The translations under genes and the position numbers were made by a program. Shown here piece after piece: positions 1 to 10,705 of a DNA stretch of 64,000 bases. Below the pieces are notes generated by a model. That model saw nothing but the letters and a program-made list of their open reading frames with translations, ran no database searches and had not been told where the DNA came from. This DNA comes from Tetrapyrgos nigripes (Eukaryota > Basidiomycota > Agaricomycetes > Agaricales > Campanellaceae), in the NCBI GenBank assembly GCA_013368315.1, contig JAACJM010000034.1, forward strand, positions 62,001 through 126,000, given 5' to 3'. Numbering within the stretch: the first letter of the stretch is position 1; every line of letters begins with the position of its first letter.

Positions 1-697
1 CGCCACAGCCGTGACAACGATGTTCCCTTAAAAGTTAATTTACTCACCCTCAACCTCCGTTTAGTAGGCTAGCATGCATCTTCCTTCTCTCTTATACGTA
101 AATGGTTCCTGGATATCTCAAGTATGGATAGAGGGTGGAGGTATGTGCCCAAAATACTTGTTCTGTGAACATTGGAAAGTCATCGTGAATATAAACGAAA
201 TCTGAGGTTCAATCCCCGTACCTGAGCCTAAGCGGGCCCTCCTGGGGGCTCCAAAGCTCGGCCTGGATTTCTTGTGACTCAGAGACGAGGGAGAGAAACG
301 GAGCAGGACATATACACATCGCAAAAAGGGAATAAATGAAAAGACCCATCTTGGCCATGTGACGACGCTGTTGTCCACGGCCGTACATGCCGTATGTACG
401 GCCGTGGACAACTGACGTCGACGGTCTTGTCACCGTGCCATTAGAATTTGTTCCAGACCACCATACGGTATGGCATCGTAACCGTACATACCGTCTGTCC
501 CCCGTATATCTTCAGTAAGCCCTATGCCAGCACCGCTTCAGCCTGTCCAAGATCTTACTGTTACACAAGGACGCGCTGCAAGAGCGTTCAATCAGGGTCC
601 ATTTGGCTAAATCTCATTGAGGTATGGATATGGTTTCAACTTGTACCAATACTCAAACCTAACTTTCGTGCAACGGTTAGCTCGACCAGCAAGCTCT
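1..697. other. Upstream stretch without a recognised gene
   Basis: No reading frame in the first 700 bases resembles a known family; the short ORFs on both strands overlap each other and lack coding character. The one clear structure is a long inverted repeat at 370-412, listed separately. The segment just before 698 is probably the promoter of the F-box gene that follows. Confidence 0.5.
370..412. repeat. Perfect 19-bp inverted repeat with 5-base loop
   Basis: Bases 370-388 are the exact reverse complement of 394-412, separated by GCCGT. The arm begins GTTGTCCACGGCC. A further imperfect CGACG/CGTCG match lies just outside the arms (363-367 and 416-420). As RNA it would form a very stable hairpin. 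No flanking duplication is obvious, so it could be a tiny MITE remnant or a stand-alone cruciform-prone palindrome. Confidence 0.85.
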
Positions 698-2536
698 ATG
701 GCGCACGCATCCATTCATATTCATACACTGCCAGTCGAAATCTTGACTGAGATCTTCCAATGCACAGGGCACTATAACCCCGATACCCACCGGGACTTCA
801 ACCTTAGTCTTATGCAATACTGGGATAGATTCACAGAAGTTCACGCACCGGTACTTAGGATACCTCATACCTGCGAGCGTTGGAAAGTCGTAACTGAGCC
901 AACCCTTCCTTGTGGTCCCGGTTCTGGATCGACCTAACCGGCCATAATGAGGCATTCCTCGAGCTGGTTAACCTTTATCTTGCTCGCTCTTCATCTGCCC
1001 CCCTTACTCTTGAATTCATTTGTTCGGATGATAATGACCTTGTGCCCACAGAGTTGGTAAACCGATCCTCCTCGCTTTTATGCAGGAATGTCACCGATGG
1101 AAAGTGGTTGACTTCAGTCACACAAATATCCAAATGCTCAGTCAAGGAGCAGGCTTCCTCTCTGGACAGCGTACAGACTGTGAAAAGCTCGAATACCTCG
1201 GATTTCCGTATGATGTGTTCCTTGCTTCAGCAGAACATACCGATGTCTTCTATAGCATGCTGCGTACTCCTTCCTTACGAGCACTACAGATTGATGGTAT
1301 ACTTCCATATTCTCTGGGTTAAAAGCTGTTCTGCTCGCAAATCACCACTATCAATGTCCCAGGGATCTCTTCGAGGATGGACTGGGGCGCGTACTATCTT
1401 CTCCTTCGTTGTCCCGATATCGAAAATCTCTACATCTGGTCCAGCTTCATTCCACAGACGTTTTCTGGTGCACCCTTCAGCTCCGAGCTCAATCTAGGGA
1501 AGCTACGCCGACTTGTTATTGAAAGTGCTTACTGGTTCTCCCCGGAGGAGTCCGTCGATGGCAAATATCCTGAGCATCTCCAACATTTTTAATATGCTCA
1601 GAGTTCCCTCACTCTCTACGCCAGGACTGATAGGCTACAACGGACATGCGGAGGGACAGTCCCAATGTTTTGGCAAAATCTAGGACTTCCTTCGCGTCTG
1701 CAACTGCGAGCTTCAGTGTTTGCAGCTGAAAGGCGATCTCTTCGATGTAACGAAGGTTATGGAGCTTCTCAAGTAGTTGCCTACATTGGAGCAGTTGTCC
1801 ATTGACGAGGGTCATGGACGCCTTCGAGTCCTCGAAGGTCAAGCAGCGGCCTGCAGCGTCATCTGAAGATAAGGACACGAGCGTTCTCTTATCCCAGCTG
1901 ACAAGACTCGACGTGACCATCGTTTTGCATTTTGAAGACCTGGATGACGAGGGAGAGGCGGGAACGAAAGGAATGAAAGTGGATGGTTAGCTAGAAGGTG
2001 ATGACGTTGGTATGCCATACAAAATTTACACCATAGTGCTCTCCAGGTTGCAGCAGTCCGCCCCGGTCATCCCAATGTCCATTGTGTCGCATACCTGCGT
2101 TTCCTTAGGCTCTGTCTGTGCAGTTCGGAACCAGTGGAGCTGCTGGAAGGAAATGGATCGCTATATTTCGCTCAATGACTGTGCCTCGACTACTTCATTC
2201 AATTCGCGAATCCACAGTCACGGCCCCCTAAAATTCGCGAAAGCTGTCTGAGGTCACAACAGCTCGGACGCGAAAAGGACAGGTGAAACTCGCGGCAAAA
2301 ACATCCAAAAAAGGCAAGTTTCCCCTGAAATTCGCGAAAATTTCCGCCGTGTCCTAGGTCACTGACCCCAATTCGTGAAAAAAAGTTCGCGAGACGGGGT
2401 CACAGTCACAACTCCCTCGCGAATTGAACGAAATGGTACAGTACGTGCTCTTATCAGGGATGGTCTGCAATTGGAGTTGGATATAGGAGACTGGGATGAG
2501 GAGGATCCGCAAGTCCTGAGCGGGGATGATGATTAA
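698..2536 (+). pseudogene. F-box protein pseudogene, interrupted by a MITE
   Basis: The start at 698 opens with an F-box N-terminus (SIHIHTLPVEILTEIF) like the intact paralogue at 26690-28333. Homology then continues in pieces. The frame shifts near 910 (the WSRFWIDL stretch) and near 1075 (the ECHRWKVVDF stretch), a stop lies at 1320-1322, and homology fades after 1590. Near the end, removing the insertion at 2194-2441 restores a conserved C-terminus (TVPRLRALIRDGLQLELD) that ends in an acidic tail and a TAA at 2534-2536. F-box proteins recruit substrates to SCF ubiquitin ligases through Skp1. With several frameshifts and an insertion, this copy cannot make the full protein. The TAA lies inside the target duplication of the hAT-like element that begins at 2538. 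Confidence 0.85.
2194..2441. mobile_element. MITE with TTCGCGAA-rich inverted repeats inside the F-box pseudogene
   Basis: About 248 bp. The left end (TTCATTCAATTCGCGA) is matched in reverse complement near the right end (TCGCGAATTGAACGAAA). The sequence TAC stands on both sides (2191-2193 and 2442-2444), so the duplication is TAC, or TA if read as Tc1/mariner-like. Deleting the element and one TAC rejoins the conserved F-box reading TVPRLRALIRDG exactly, which fixes the boundaries. The motif ATTCGCGAA recurs several times inside. There is no coding capacity. Confidence 0.82.
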
Positions 2537-3120
2537 GCAAGGGGGACCGAAAATTTTGATTTCGTACACTACGTCGAAAAATTTTTTAACGGCCTCTGGG
2601 ACCCGACCGACCGACCGATACCTACTAAATAGGGAAGGTATGCCTATATATGGAAGGTGCAACGTGATACTGACCTTCCATTTTTGGCTTACCCTTGGCT
2701 CGGCGCTGTGCGCCTCGCAGGGAAGCCCTAATCCTAACGCGCTGGGGTGGCCACACGGGTATCTAGACATTGGTACTCGGGTGGTGGGTGTCGGGCCAAC
2801 TAGTGAGAAGCAGGGGTTTGGGGGGTCGTGGGGGGTCGCGGGTAGGGGTCTCAAGGGTACGGGTATGGATTTCAAAACCCGTGCTGACCCTTACCCGTAA
2901 GGCAGACCCGCCGTACCCGCCATCCAAAATTTTGTACCCGTAGTTTACCTCAATATATTCACTATTTTGAGTACGTTCTGTGTAATTCTTTAGTACATAG
3001 TTCAATAATAGTATTTTGCCACCACGACATCCAAATATGGGTAAGTGACACGTCGCTGTTCACACGCCGGAAAGCCTTGATCACTGTGGCTGAATGCTTG
3101 AACAAAGCAAAACTGATGTA

Positions 3121-3330
3121 CAGTGGGTCAAAAAATTGTCCACATGTTTCGCATTTTTGGAAAGATTGCCAATTTAAGCAATACTGAGTAGAGATATTGA
3201 AATGTGGTCAGTGATGGGCAGAACGCCCTTGATAAGAGCTACAATAATCTGTTTTATTTGTCCTATTTGGCTCAAAACTCATGGAGATATGATTGATTTA
3301 AAATGGTATGTCATTTGGACAATTTTTTGA
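3121..3330 (+). repeat. Left terminal inverted repeat of the Tc1 element
   Basis: This is the reverse complement of 4538-4747 with a small number of substitutions. The motif TCAAAAAATTGTCC stands at both the outer and inner edges of the repeat, which suggests two transposase-binding sites per end. Confidence 0.9.
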
Positions 3331-3490
3331 GTTGCCACTTCAAAATCAGTATTGTAACTATGTGATGTCTCATAGATGACATCATAAGTGGAGTTGTACA
3401 ATGATGCAATGGCTACATCATAATGATATCATAGCTGCCAGCTGGACCATATATAAGGGCATCCAGTTGTTCTATAGCCCTCATCAAATC

Positions 3491-4507
3491 ATGAGACCCA
3501 TCACATCCACCCAGAAAGACAATATCCTCTCTCTCCTCCAAACTTCTGCTTCATCCAGGGAAATCTCTGCTAAAACTGGGGTATCCAAGTCAAAGATTGC
3601 TTCTCTGGCCAAAGAGATGTATCCTGACAAGGAGAACCATCAAGCAGGGCGTCCTAGAAAGCTGTCTACCACTGATGAACGTGCTGCTATCCAACAAATC
3701 AACACTGGCAAAGCTGAAAATGCTACAGAAGTGGCCAGAAACATCAATCCCCTCCTTGACCAACCTGTCTCCACCCAAACCATTCGAAATTCCCTTCTCA
3801 GGCATGATGTGGACACATCTAAAACGAAGAAGAAGCCCAAACTCACTGCAGCTCACAGGAAGGCTCGTTTAAACTTTGCACAGAAGTACAGAAACTGGAC
3901 TGTGGATGACTGGAAAAGGGTTATTTGGTCAGATGAGACTAAAATCAATCGATATGGGTCAGATGGACAGCAGTATGTGTGGGGGAGGAAGGGTGAATCC
4001 TTGGGAGAGAGAAATGTGGTGGAAACAGTCAAATTTGGAGGAGGAAATATCATGGTGTGGGGATGTATGGGGTGGGAAGGAGTTGGAAACATGGCAGAGG
4101 TGGAGGGCAGGATGAATGCAGAGCAGTATGTGGACATTTTGGAGAACAACCTTCTGGAGAGCATGGATATTTTGGGTGTTGATCCAGAGGTGGCCATTTT
4201 TCAGCAAGACAATGATCCTAAACACAAGTCAAAACTGGCCACCAAGTGGTTTGAAGACAACAACATCCATTGCATGAGCTGGCCTGCTCAATCTCCTGAC
4301 CTGAACCCCATTGAACACCTCTGGACAACCCTCAAATACAAGCTCAATGGATATGACACAGCACCCTCTGGAGTTTGGGAAATATGGGACAGAGCAGCTG
4401 AAAAGTGGGATGAAATCACAGAAGAAGATTGTCAGAAATTGATCAGGAGCATGCCTAGAAGGATTGAGGCTGTGTTGAAGGCCAAAGGAGGGCATACCAA
4501 GTACTGA
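3491..4507 (+). CDS. Tc1-family transposase (DD34E)
   Basis: A cut-and-paste DNA transposase acting in the nucleus on the element's own inverted repeats. The 5' open frame begins at 3401, but the Met at 3491 (MRPITSTQKDN) starts the conserved domain and gives 338 residues, normal for Tc1 enzymes. An N-terminal paired helix-turn-helix region (roughly residues 1-110, with the GRPRKLS linker) precedes the catalytic domain. The triad is visible: Asp in WSDETK, Asp in QQDNDPKH, and Glu in SPDLNPIEHLW. Exactly 34 residues separate the second Asp from the Glu (DD34E). The frame has no stop, frameshift or intron, and with well-matched ends the element may still be active or was so recently. It lies wholly inside a hAT-like element. 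Confidence 0.95.
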   Translation: MRPITSTQKDNILSLLQTSASSREISAKTGVSKSKIASLAKEMYPDKENHQAGRPRKLSTTDERAAIQQINTGKAENATEVARNINPLLDQPVSTQTIRNSLLRHDVDTSKTKKKPKLTAAHRKARLNFAQKYRNWTVDDWKRVIWSDETKINRYGSDGQQYVWGRKGESLGERNVVETVKFGGGNIMVWGCMGWEGVGNMAEVEGRMNAEQYVDILENNLLESMDILGVDPEVAIFQQDNDPKHKSKLATKWFEDNNIHCMSWPAQSPDLNPIEHLWTTLKYKLNGYDTAPSGVWEIWDRAAEKWDEITEEDCQKLIRSMPRRIEAVLKAKGGHTKY

Positions 4508-4537
4508 GCTAGCACTTTCTGTATTTTCACTTGCATG

Positions 4538-4747
4538 TCAAAAAATTGTCCAAATGACATACCATTTTAAATCAGTCATATCTCCATGAGTTTTAAGCCA
4601 AATAAGACAAAACAGACAGAATATTGTAGCGTTTATCAAGGGCTTTCTGCCCATCACTGACCACATTTTAATATCTCTACTCAGTATTGCTTAAATTGGC
4701 AATCTTTCCAAAAATGCGAAACATGTGGACAATTTTTTGACCCACTG
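4538..4747 (-). repeat. Right terminal inverted repeat of the Tc1 element
   Basis: Mirror of 3121-3330. It begins about 30 bp after the transposase stop codon and ends at the flanking TA. Confidence 0.9.
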
Positions 4748-5621
4748 TATCCCACCTTCAAAAAATAATATTCCATAGCGAGTAGTTGGATTTAGATAGT
4801 TACATTATATATATATACTTGTGAACTGACGGGTTACCCGCCAGGGGTACAAACCCGTACCCTTCTGACGGGTAAGGGTTTTCGCGGGTAGGGGTACCGG
4901 TACGCCCAAAAATACCCGGGGGATATCCCTGCAGTTCACTAGGGCCAACTCATTGGATGTACGCCAAATGGCTCAATCACCTTCCAAGACAGCTCTGGAT
5001 GACAAGAACTAAGTCAAGAACTATAAAAGGACCCATAATTACACTGATACAAGCCTGTAAACCATAAAAAATTTCACACTTCCAAAAATTTTTAACGACC
5101 TCAATGACCCGACCGACCGACCCCCGGAGTGTACCGGTCCGCAATCCCGGGTCCCCCTTGTGATTAAGTACTTGAAGTAGGCTACTAGAGCGATGACCAT
5201 AAGTAGTTATGACGGATGAGGATGGGGAAGAAACACACGGGGATGGGGTAGCATGCTCCGCAGTACAGCCAGCACTCTCTGATACTTACTGTACGATCCA
5301 CACCTTCCTGTAGAATATGACTTTGGCAACAATTTCTGCGGTCCAGGTCAAGTCCAGGTCGTCACTGCGCGTGACGTGTGACGTATCGCAACTTTTCCTC
5401 GGCTTTCGCGTCGCGCGAGTCTTCATCGCAGTCATTTCCTCAGTATGCCAAAACCTGTCTAATGTGTTCGGTGCTGTTACTAGCTATGCAGATTCGCGTC
5501 TGCGCGTCTTGCAGAAGTCCGGATTGGCTCAGGATTTCTGGTGTGCGTGAACTCTTCAGGTATGCCAATCAGTGCTAGTGTCGCTCAAGTCTGATGGGTA
5601 CGACTATGTCCAGTAGATCCC

Positions 5622-7306
5622 ATGGCCCACGCACCCATTTATACACTCCCAACCAAAATCTTGACTGAGATCTTCTGTCGCACGACACACTAGCTATCAC
5701 TATGACACCCTGCCGGGCAAGGGCTTCAACCTTAGTTTCATAACATGTGACGAGGAAATTGCACTTGTGGACGCGCCAACCCTGTATATATCCCAAACCT
5801 GCAGGCTCTGGAGAACCATAACCGAATCGAATCTTCCTCTGTGGTCCCGATTTTACATCGGCCTCAACAGCGATAACGATAGGTTCATCGGGCTCGTGAA
5901 ACTCCACCTCGCTCGTTCCTCACCTGCTCTCATTTCTGTCCAGTTCAGCACCATCAATCCGGACCACGATCCAGACTGTAAGAGCTCCTTCAAAAGTTGG
6001 AGAAAAAGCAGAACGGGCTGTTTGATCCTTCAGGCCTTCGTGAAGGAACGTCGCCGTTGGAGAATGATTGACTTCTCTGGCACGAGCTTCGAGATGTTTG
6101 GCTACGACGTCATGGACTATTTGAGTCCACCCGTGGATTGCGAACATCTCGAAGAACTCGGAGTACCATGCGAATCCCTGTGGTTTGCGAGGCAACATGC
6201 GGACAACTTCTGCAGCATGCTGGGGCGTACCCCGGTATTGCGCACACTACGCATTAATGATCAACTACTGCCACGTCTGGTGGACAAGTTGAAGCTCTGT
6301 TGTCACTCTGTCACCACCATCAAGGTACCGAAAGACTTTATGTTGTGCTGACCTCTGGATCAACAACTCCTTTCTTGCCCCAATCTCCAAAACCTCTATA
6401 TTACATCTCTCTTCTTTTTCGGTCACATTTCCCAAAGTCCCGTATGGTGTCACCCTAGTCAATCTTCACAAGCTTGTCGTCGAAAGTGACTCAGACCCCA
6501 CTGACTGAAACGCGCTAAACGTCCGTGGCATCTCGAAACTATTCCAAGCTCTCAGAGCTCCTTTACTCTCCACGCTGGTTTTGCACGGCAAAAATCGACA
6601 CGCCAAACAACAATCCGCATGCTTTCCCAGCATCCAGGGATTTCTCCGCTCCTCCCAGTGTCAGCTTCAGCGTTTGCAGCTCAAAGAAGATTTTCTCAAC
6701 ACCTCCCGCCTCTTGAAACTCCTGGAACAAACACCTACTCTGGAGCACCTTAATATTGATGGTGGGCATGGGCAACATGGGATATTTCAGGCTCTGACTG
6801 TCAAAGAGGGGTCTGAGCTCGACGCGTCACCAAAGGGTCGGAGCAAAAGGGTCCTGGTACCCCGGTTGACGCAACTTGACACGACAATCATCCTTTGTCC
6901 CAGAAACCAGAGGCAGCTCGAGAAGGAGCTGGCTGCTCAAAGGGTAGAAGGGCCAAGTGATGGAGGAGATGGCAGCAAGGCAGACGAGATTTATAGTATG
7001 GTGCAGTCTAGGAGACAGAAGCATGGTCAAATTGGAGATGAAGATGTTGCTTGTATGCGCTTCTTCAGGCTTTCTGTCCAGCATTACGGGCCCAATGTAG
7101 ATACTGGGAGATGGATCAATCGGTTCCGCTCGAGTACGGTGCCTCGGCTTCGAAATCTGACGAAGGATGGTTTGCAGTTGCCAGAGTTGGAGATCAATAC
7201 CATGATCAAGCGTCAACAGGTCCGATGGCACTTTGACTGGAAGGACGAGAGTAGCAGTGACGAGGATAGTGAGGGCCAAAGTAATGATGAGGATGATGAG
7301 GATTAA
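5622..7306 (+). pseudogene. F-box protein pseudogene
   Basis: The start at 5622 reads an F-box N-terminus (TLPTKILTEIF), but a TAG follows after 23 codons (5691-5693). Homology resumes in another frame at about 5767 (VDAPTLYISQTCRLWRTI, then LWSRFYIGL) and runs to a TGA near 6350. It resumes again at 6581-7306 with the C-terminal leucine-rich part (TPTLEHLNIDGG, STVPRLRNLTKDGLQLPE) and a Ser/Asp/Glu tail. At least two inactivating changes therefore separate three otherwise well-kept blocks. It is related to the pseudogene at 698-2536 and to the array at 26.7-34.9 kb. It was intact recently enough to keep long open stretches. A spliced product avoiding the stops is possible but no convincing junctions were seen. 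Confidence 0.8.
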
Positions 7307-7449
7307 ACCTGTTTCTTCGTGGTACAGCCAATATATGTCCATGTACTACTTAGTACTGTGTGCGTCGAACCGTACGTCTACAAACAAAAATTCTAAGAAA
7401 TTCCTCCCAACAACGCCGATGGTACCAATCCTGATAAGCAGTCTCTGGA

Positions 7450-10042
7450 CTACGCCGTGACACTGCTATCACTTTCTTCCGTCAACTGGTCTGCCGTAGC
7501 CTGCTGCTGCCACATCCTAAAGTACAATCCTCCCTTCCTAATCAACTCTTCATGCGTACCCTGTTCCGCTACCTGCCCATCCTGCAAAACGATGATCAAA
7601 TCCGCCTCAACGACAGTACGCAGCCTATGAGCAATGAAGATACTCGTTCTCGAGTTATCGAGTAGTGTACTGTTGATGTTTCGCATCAGTTCGGCTTCAG
7701 TATGTGAGTCCAAGGCTGAAGTCTGTCATGGCATAGTCAGGAAAACGAAAAGACTAGACTAAAAACCAAATTACTCACCGCCTCATCAAAAAGCAAAATC
7801 GGCGGATCCTTCAACATGACGCGCGCAACCGCCAATCGCTGTTTCTCTCCACCACTAATCATCAATCCTCTCTCTCCAACCTTTGTTTTATACCCATCCG
7901 GCAAACTCATAACCGCATCATGCACATTCGCCTTCTTCGCAGCTTCGATTACCTCTTCATCACCCTTTTCCAGATTTCCATACCTCACATTATGCATCAC
8001 ATCTGCATGAAAGAGAGGTGTATCCTGTGGGACTACCCCAATACTCCGACGGAGAGAGTCTAATTGGACTTGTTGGATGTCTTGGTTGTCGATGAGGATC
8101 CGACCTGAGGACGGGTCGTAGAAACGGAAGAGGAGACGGAGGATGGTGGATTTGCCGCAACCGGATGGACCGACAAAGGCAACCTTTTTGCCGGCTGGAA
8201 TGGTGAAGGAAAGGTTGCGGAAGATGGGTCGGGATGGGAGGTATGAGAAGGAGACGTCTTCAAAACGGATGGAGCTGCCTGTACCATTGGCGAGTTGGAG
8301 TGGTGGAGCGTTGGGTGGGTCCTGTAAATGCCAGGGAGATCAGTGTGGGCTTTACGGGCAAAGGGCAAGACACACCTGTATTGGCGGGTTATCCTCTCTC
8401 AGCTTGAGCAACACCTCCATGTCGAGCAGATTCTGATTTATCTCTCGGTATATCGTGCCCAAAAAGTTTAACGGCAGCGAAAGCTGGAAGATTAACTGGT
8501 TCACCATGACCAAGTCTCCCACCGTCATCGTCCCGTTGAGCACTCCCTGAGCCGCCATCAACATCGTCATCGTCAACGCACTCGAAAAGATGATATTTTG
8601 ACCAGAGTTGAGGTACGATAACGATGTCGTAATCTTGACCGAAGAACTCTCATAGTCTCGCAAATGCTTGTCATACTGAGCAACTTCGTATTTCTCATTG
8701 TTGAAATGCTAAAGACTGAAATGTTTGAGGATCTGTTCTACTCGGTCTGGAAAAAGAGAATAGTAAGACTAACCTTGACAGCTTCGTAGTTGATGAGTGA
8801 GTCAACGGCGACAGTGGCTGCTTTGTTGTCAGCGCTGTTGGCTTCTCGACGGAAACGAGTTCGCCAAGAAGTTGTCTTGATGGTGAATAGAGCATATAGT
8901 GCAAGTGTCCCTGCAGTTATGGCCGCAAAGTCCCAGCCAAACTTGTATGTCTATAGAGAAGGTGCTATGAGCGACCGGCGTAACAAGGTTGAGCAGCTGT
9001 CCTACCAATATGCCACAAACCATGGATATCTCCAATGCCGTAGGCACGATACGGAATAAAATTGCTGAAAGGAGGAATGTTATTCCTCTGGAGCATATCT
9101 AGGTCAGTGTTGAGAGGTCAACGAACAAATTGATGGTACTCACTTGGTACCGCGGTCAATTGCCCTCGTCAGTCCTCCAGTTTGCCTAGTCAGGTGGAAC
9201 TTGAGTTCCATGTTCAAAAGTTGCTCAAATGTCTCTCTAGCAACCCGCCGTATAGCACGTTGTCCAATATTGGCAAACACGGCATTGAGCAATTCGCCGA
9301 ATACCGTTGCGCCAATACGAGCAGCGCCATCTGTCGACAGGATGACGAATATCAGCCAAGAAGCAGAAAGAATGACTGGAATACGCACATCCAAGAACCA
9401 CTGTCCCTGCAATTGTCCATACCGATGCACTTGATGTAGGGTCTAAGGGAATATTGAGAGTATCGACGACTTGTTTGAATATAAAGGGCACTTGGACGTT
9501 TAGGACCTATATGGTAGTCTATTGGGTTGTACTCAGCCAGCCCAGATACATCATGAACAAGTCTCACACACCTTCCCCGATATCAAAAGAACAAAACCCA
9601 GAATGACCGTTCCACGCGTTTTCCAGTCGTTTTTCGGCCAGACATTCGCCATGAGCCGCCTGATAATCTTCCAATTGTTCCTGCGCTCCTCTTTCGCTGA
9701 TATTTGGACTTCGCTCTCTTTCGAAGCTAAGGATGACGATGCGTCAGACGTAGGTGTCTGCTTCGCCTCCTGGGGTTTTCCTTCAGCCTTGGTGTCGCGT
9801 GCCATATGTCCGAAAAGTCTGCGCCGACAATGCAGTCCGGTATGTGTAGCGGTGAAGGTGGAGAAATCGAGGTGTAGTCTTCGCATAAGCATAGAAAGTC
9901 TGATATCCTTCGGCCATGGAAGACCTTTGCTAGACACTGTTGACAAACTTCTTGTCAAGTTTTCGGTCAAGTTTGCAGTCCGGAACGCTGTCCTGCAGGT
10001 ATTAGGCTGGCGGAGACCATTGTGAGCTAGGACGCCCAGCAT
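7450..10042 (-). CDS. ATM1: ATM1-type mitochondrial ABC half-transporter
   Basis: Inner-membrane exporter that supplies a glutathione/sulfur compound for cytosolic iron-sulfur assembly. The Met at 10042 begins a long basic leader ([19 protein letters not shown]...), fitting mitochondrial import. A hydrophilic linker follows, then the first membrane helices ([17 protein letters not shown]). The transmembrane domain runs across exons down to about 8.35 kb ([40 protein letters not shown]). The ATPase domain has Walker [10 protein letters not shown], a Q-loop (VVPQD), signature ISGGEKQR, Walker [17 protein letters not shown] split by an intron near 7714-7778, and the switch His in FIAHRLRTV. It ends at TAG 7450-7452. 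Several short introns interrupt it. All core motifs are present, so it is judged functional. It converges with the F-box pseudogene at 7306. Confidence 0.93.
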
Positions 10043-10152
10043 TAGAGAGGTTCTAATGCGAGTGGTGATTCAGAGGACTGATACTTTAAATGAGATGAGG
10101 GCCGGAAAAGTGTGTCAGACACAAGTCAGACCCGTATCCGTGTGGCGGTGCA

Positions 10153-10697
10153 GTATTAGTGACCAGTGACCACCACCAAGGTACTCTCCGAATCTGTCCG
10201 ACACAAAACTACCGTCAGTTATAATCCTATTATGAAGGTTATTTCACACCATGGTGTGAAATAACCAGATTATAACCCTCATAATATGATTATAACTATG
10301 TTGCAATCACGTCGCAACCTGGTTACCATCATTGTGAGGGTTTATAACAGACGGTAATTTTGTCTGATGAGTCCGCTACGGGTCAAACTTGTTTTGCAAT
10401 GGCGTATGTTCAGTCTCTAAATTCCTTTCGCTCTCTTAATCCATTTGAACTAGTTTTTTTTAGGCTCTTTGGCACTGAATAACCATTGTTTTGAGTGCCT
10501 GCAGTGGAATGATGACTGATTTAAATTACTCTTGTCCGTGGGTGACGCGCGGTCTCGCGAACCGTAAAAGCTCATCGTCCGTTATCATAGGCTGCTGATT
10601 AATTGGCGACCCAAATTCCGAAGAAGCAGAGAGTACTTCAAAGTTCGCAGTGGATTCTTGACCTTAGCAACTCGAAACCCGCTGAAATCAAAACCTT
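10153..10697 (+). repeat. Upstream copy of the SDR promoter block
   Basis: This matches 10706-11122, the sequence leading into the first SDR gene. Shared landmarks are a GTGACCACCACCA start, the run ATAACCATTGTTTTGAGTGC, CATAGGCTGCTGATTAATTGG, and GGATTCTTGACC before the start codon. Here the block ends at CTGAAATCAAAACC and no coding sequence follows. It therefore looks like a leftover promoter from a lost or unequal-crossover copy. It carries a MITE that the other block lacks. Confidence 0.75.
10191..10369. mobile_element. Palindromic MITE with a 30-bp perfect palindrome at its centre
   Basis: The outer arms (GACACAAAACTACCGTC at about 10199-10215 and GACGGTAATTTTGTCTG at about 10350-10366) are near-perfect inverted repeats. 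Inside, GTTATAATC-TATTATGA is again inverted. A 30-bp perfect palindrome at 10237-10266 (GGTTATTTCACACC and its complement) lies in the left half. The second promoter block (10706-11122) runs straight from CTCCG to GGGTC without this segment, giving an empty-site comparison. The exact duplicated bases are uncertain; TCCG is a candidate. Confidence 0.7.
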
Positions 10698-10705
10698 GAC
10701 CACCG

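Larger units (their letters stand above)
3121..4747 (+). mobile_element. Complete Tc1/mariner transposon with 210-bp terminal inverted repeats
   Basis: A 1,627-bp element flanked by TA on both sides (3119-3120 and 4748-4749), the standard Tc1/mariner target duplication. It begins CAGTGGGTCAAAAAATTG and ends with the reverse complement. Homology between the ends extends over about 210 bp with few differences (3121-3330 against 4538-4747). An uninterrupted transposase gene sits between them. It is nested in the hAT-like element, so it is the younger insertion. Confidence 0.95.
2538..5160. mobile_element. hAT-like element with 8-bp duplication, carrying a nested Tc1 element
   Basis: The ends are inverted repeats: CAAGGGGGACC at 2538-2548 and GGTCCCCCTTG at 5150-5160. 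The octamer TGATTAAG stands directly outside both (2530-2537 and 5161-5168). An 8-bp duplication is characteristic of hAT transposons. Without the nested Tc1 element it is about 1 kb, has no transposase, and is rich in ACGGGTA/TACCCGT motifs and GACCGACC runs present near both ends. It is therefore a non-autonomous hAT-like element. The TAA of the F-box pseudogene lies inside the duplication. Confidence 0.85.

Noticed and set aside
181..235. A tRNA-like B box (GGTTCAATCCC) suggesting a tRNA gene or SINE
   Set aside because: The T-stem does not pair and no A box stands at a suitable distance.
62..700. Several 60-100 codon ORFs on both strands
   Set aside because: They overlap each other in different frames, have no family resemblance and shadow the inverted repeat.
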